Origin: GCA-2730975 sp937893275
GTDB lineage: Bacteria; Verrucomicrobiota; Verrucomicrobiia; Opitutales; Seribacteraceae
Assembly: GCA_963968595.1 (NCBI GenBank)
Contig: CAXAHJ010000010.1
Span: 5,414 to 69,413 of the forward strand
Direction: 5' to 3'
Length of the DNA stretch: 64,000 bases
Shown here: positions 62,130-64,000 of the stretch, piece after piece
Numbering within the stretch: position 1 is the first letter of the stretch
Layout of the letters: every line of letters starts with the position of its first letter
Program-made: the position numbers and the translations under genes
Notes under the pieces: generated by a model
Seen by the model: only the letters and a program-made list of their open reading frames with translations
What the model was told of the DNA's origin: nothing
Databases searched by the model: none

Positions 62130-63824
62130 CTACTCGCACTCCGGGTAATGAGCCCGACTGACGCAACCGTAGTTGGCTTGGGCTACAGTGGCGCTGAAGT
62201 CGGCCAAGTATGCGCGCCGCTCGTAGACTGGAGTTGCGTCGGTCCATTGAGTGCGACGCTTAGTCAAGTCCTCGTCTCCGACCTGCAACGTGATCTCGCC
62301 GGCCAAGAGATCGAAGGAAATTTCGTCACCGTCCTCGACCAAGGCGATGGGACCGCCCACGGCGGCCTCAGGGGAACAATGCACACCGATCGCTCCATGA
62401 GAGACCCCCGACACTCTAGTGTCTGAAAGGAAAGCCACCTTGCCGTCCAGCTCGGGCACGGCGAGGGCTGCAGTCGCCACCAAGACCTCGGGCATGCCAC
62501 AGGCTACCGGTCCTTGATATCGTAGGACGATTATCATGCCGGGCTTGATACGATTGGCCTCGACCGCCTTGGCGACTTCGCGGGCGTCATCAAAACAAAA
62601 GGCCGTGCCTTGGAAGGTCGTCTTCTCCATGCTCGACACCTTGAACACAACACCGCCAGGAGCGACGTTTCCGAAACATACCTGCATATCGGCATAGGCC
62701 TTGAACGGTTTGTCAACGGTGGTCAGCAGATCCTGATCGACAGGCACAGGCGAAACCTCGGCCAAATTCTCGGCTATTGTCTTGCATGTCACTGTGACGC
62801 AGTCGCCATTCAACAAGCCGGCATCAAGGAGGAGCTTGAGGAAAACGGGCGTGCCGCCCAAATTGTGTAGGTCCACCATGGTACGCTTACCTCGAGGAGC
62901 AAAATTGGCCAGTACGGGGGTCGTTCGAAGAATGCCCTGCACGTCGGAGAGATCAAAAGAGACTTCGGCCTCACGAGCCAGAGCAAGCAGATGAAGAATC
63001 CCATTGGTCGAACCGCCCGCAGCAGCAATGGCTACGGTTGCGTTGGTAAAAGCATCCTTGGTCAGGATATCGCGAGGACGCAAACCACTGGCAAGCATGC
63101 CGTGCACGAGTCGACCTATTCCGAGGCATTCCTCACGCTTTTCGGGAGCCTCCGCGGGAATCGAGCTGCTGAAAGGTGGCATCAGGCCAATTGCCTCCAT
63201 GGCGATCCCCCAAGTATTGAAGGAGGCCGCTATGCCGCAACCGCCCGGGCCCGGACATGCCTTCCGAAGGATTTGGTTCGCCTCTTCCTTTGAGATCGCT
63301 CCCACACTGGCCGAAGCCTGCGAATCGTAGACGTCGAGGATGGTAATGTCCCGCCCATCGTGGCAACCCGGCTTGATGCTCCCCCCGGAAACGATCAGGC
63401 CGGGATAGTTCGTCCGCGCCAAGGCCATTGCAAAACCGGGTCCGTTCTTATCGCAATTGTGAAGACCGACCAAGGCATCGTAACCGTGAGCCGTGACCAC
63501 GCACTCTGCGGAATTGGCGATCAAGTTGCGGGAAGGCAGGCTACCGTTCCCTCCTTCGTGACCTTGCGAAATATTGTCGCTCACGCCGGGAGTCCCGAAA
63601 GGAAAGCCGACAAGACCGGCCACTTGGCATCCATCCGCTATCTTTCGAGCAAGCTCGTAAGCATGAAGGTTGCACAAGTTCCCCTCCAGCAGAGGTGTAC
63701 CGATGCCAACCTGCGGACGATCCAAATCGGTATCGCTAAAGCCAAGCCCGTAATAGAAGGCATTCACCCCCTGCTGCCAACCTCGGGTCAGACGTTTACT
63801 GTTCCAATTAAGTAGTTGTGACAA
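62130..63824 (-). CDS. Dehydratase of the IlvD/EDD family
   Basis: The 564-residue protein carries the Fe-S dehydratase signatures: VGLHNCDKNGPGFAMAL near 119 (Cys ligand), KACPGPGGCG near 188 (Cys ligand), AAAGGSTNGILHLLALA near 262 and SDTRVSGVSHGAIG near 466. Family members dehydrate dihydroxy-acids in branched-chain amino acid synthesis (IlvD) or sugar acids (Edd, xylonate/arabinonate dehydratase). The Cys-block reads G-G-C-G-I-A rather than the IlvD-type G-x-C-x-G-M-Y-T-A-N-T, so a sugar-acid dehydratase is at least as likely. The frame begins at TTG with no closer ATG. It precedes the exported transglutaminase-like gene. Confidence 0.85.
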   Translation of the reverse strand: MSQLLNWNSKRLTRGWQQGVNAFYYGLGFSDTDLDRPQVGIGTPLLEGNLCNLHAYELARKIADGCQVAGLVGFPFGTPGVSDNISQGHEGGNGSLPSRNLIANSAECVVTAHGYDALVGLHNCDKNGPGFAMALARTNYPGLIVSGGSIKPGCHDGRDITILDVYDSQASASVGAISKEEANQILRKACPGPGGCGIAASFNTWGIAMEAIGLMPPFSSSIPAEAPEKREECLGIGRLVHGMLASGLRPRDILTKDAFTNATVAIAAAGGSTNGILHLLALAREAEVSFDLSDVQGILRTTPVLANFAPRGKRTMVDLHNLGGTPVFLKLLLDAGLLNGDCVTVTCKTIAENLAEVSPVPVDQDLLTTVDKPFKAYADMQVCFGNVAPGGVVFKVSSMEKTTFQGTAFCFDDAREVAKAVEANRIKPGMIIVLRYQGPVACGMPEVLVATAALAVPELDGKVAFLSDTRVSGVSHGAIGVHCSPEAAVGGPIALVEDGDEISFDLLAGEITLQVGDEDLTKRRTQWTDATPVYERRAYLADFSATVAQANYGCVSRAHYPECE

Positions 63825-64000
63825 AGCAGTGCCTAAAGTTCAGGTTAATAAAAATTCATTCTCGAATTCCAACGCGCCTAGGCAAACAGTTTATTTCAAT
63901 TAATCGAGCCCTCATGATTTTTCTGATCTTTAGACAAGGAAACTTCTTCTCTTCACGATATCCTCGGAAAGGGTCTTCTGGATTAGCTCTCAAATCGTTA
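63825..64000. other. Terminal non-coding segment
   Basis: This AT-rich end of the window lies upstream of the minus-strand dehydratase. I saw no gene, no clear promoter and no RNA structure I could support. Confidence 0.4.

Overview
The window looks like chromosomal DNA of a Verrucomicrobiota bacterium, probably marine. The lineage call is inference from gene content. It rests on DUF1501 proteins with twin-arginine signals (22342-23673, 58570-59982), a cytochrome/WD40/DUF1549/DUF1553 giant protein (18815-22333), a formylglycine-type sulfatase, three PQQ-like beta-propeller proteins and a DUF6268 barrel. No insertion sequence, phage gene, CRISPR array or rRNA was seen. One tRNA gene, tRNA-Thr(CGU), lies at 2122-2194 on the minus strand.

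Layout. 0-4.3 kb: small exported proteins, an SGNH hydrolase, a DUF6428 protein, the tRNA, a MORN-like lipoprotein, an AT-rich patch of very small genes and a DUF3127 protein. 4.6-10.7 kb: a complete RND efflux operon (adaptor, pump, outer-membrane lipoprotein). 10.9-16.95 kb: PpnP, a sulfatase with two EF-hand loops and an apparent ATA start, a double alpha/beta hydrolase, and an AGCS symporter on the minus strand. 17-25.2 kb: a Cys-rich mini-lipoprotein, then a run of PQQ propeller, PSCyt1/WD40/DUF1549/DUF1553, DUF1501 and PPC-domain genes typical of Planctomycetes and Verrucomicrobia. 25.4-29.9 kb: DEAD-box helicase, 2-hydroxyacid dehydrogenase, DUF2237 and Gfo/Idh/MocA oxidoreductase. 57.1-63.8 kb, all minus strand: MetY-type sulfhydrylase, DUF1501, an exported transglutaminase-like protein and an IlvD/EDD dehydratase.

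The standout is a ~27 kb island at 29.9-57.1 kb. It encodes an ECF sigma factor with an adjacent anti-sigma-like protein of unusual architecture. With them are SRPBCC, DUF2071, a renalase-like flavoprotein, pirin, AlkB, a SOUL heme protein, glutathione peroxidase and UmuDC. An SDR is followed by a class I photolyase and an Fe-S (6-4)-type photolyase. A DNA exonuclease and ATP-dependent ligase pair follows. A second sigma-70 factor leads a lipid-remodelling operon: desaturase, FAD protein, DUF1365, two Cfa-type methyltransferases, DUF2878 and DUF1295. The content parallels the singlet-oxygen (RpoE/ChrR) regulon of Rhodobacter and the light-induced photolyase/DUF1365/cfa sets of marine gammaproteobacteria, but the anti-sigma is not ChrR-like.

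Reading the intergenic DNA, I found a shared bipartite motif, TGATC[C/T]-N16-CG, before five transcription units: 3158, 29927, 36764, 41084 and 47590. It matches the known RpoE/ChrR-type promoter layout. It ties the sigma locus, the SOUL/Gpx operon, the photolyase operon and the sigma/lipid operon into one candidate regulon. It also points to an unlinked locus of tiny unknown genes at 3.2-3.8 kb. My proposal is a light/singlet-oxygen defence regulon with a two-tier sigma cascade.
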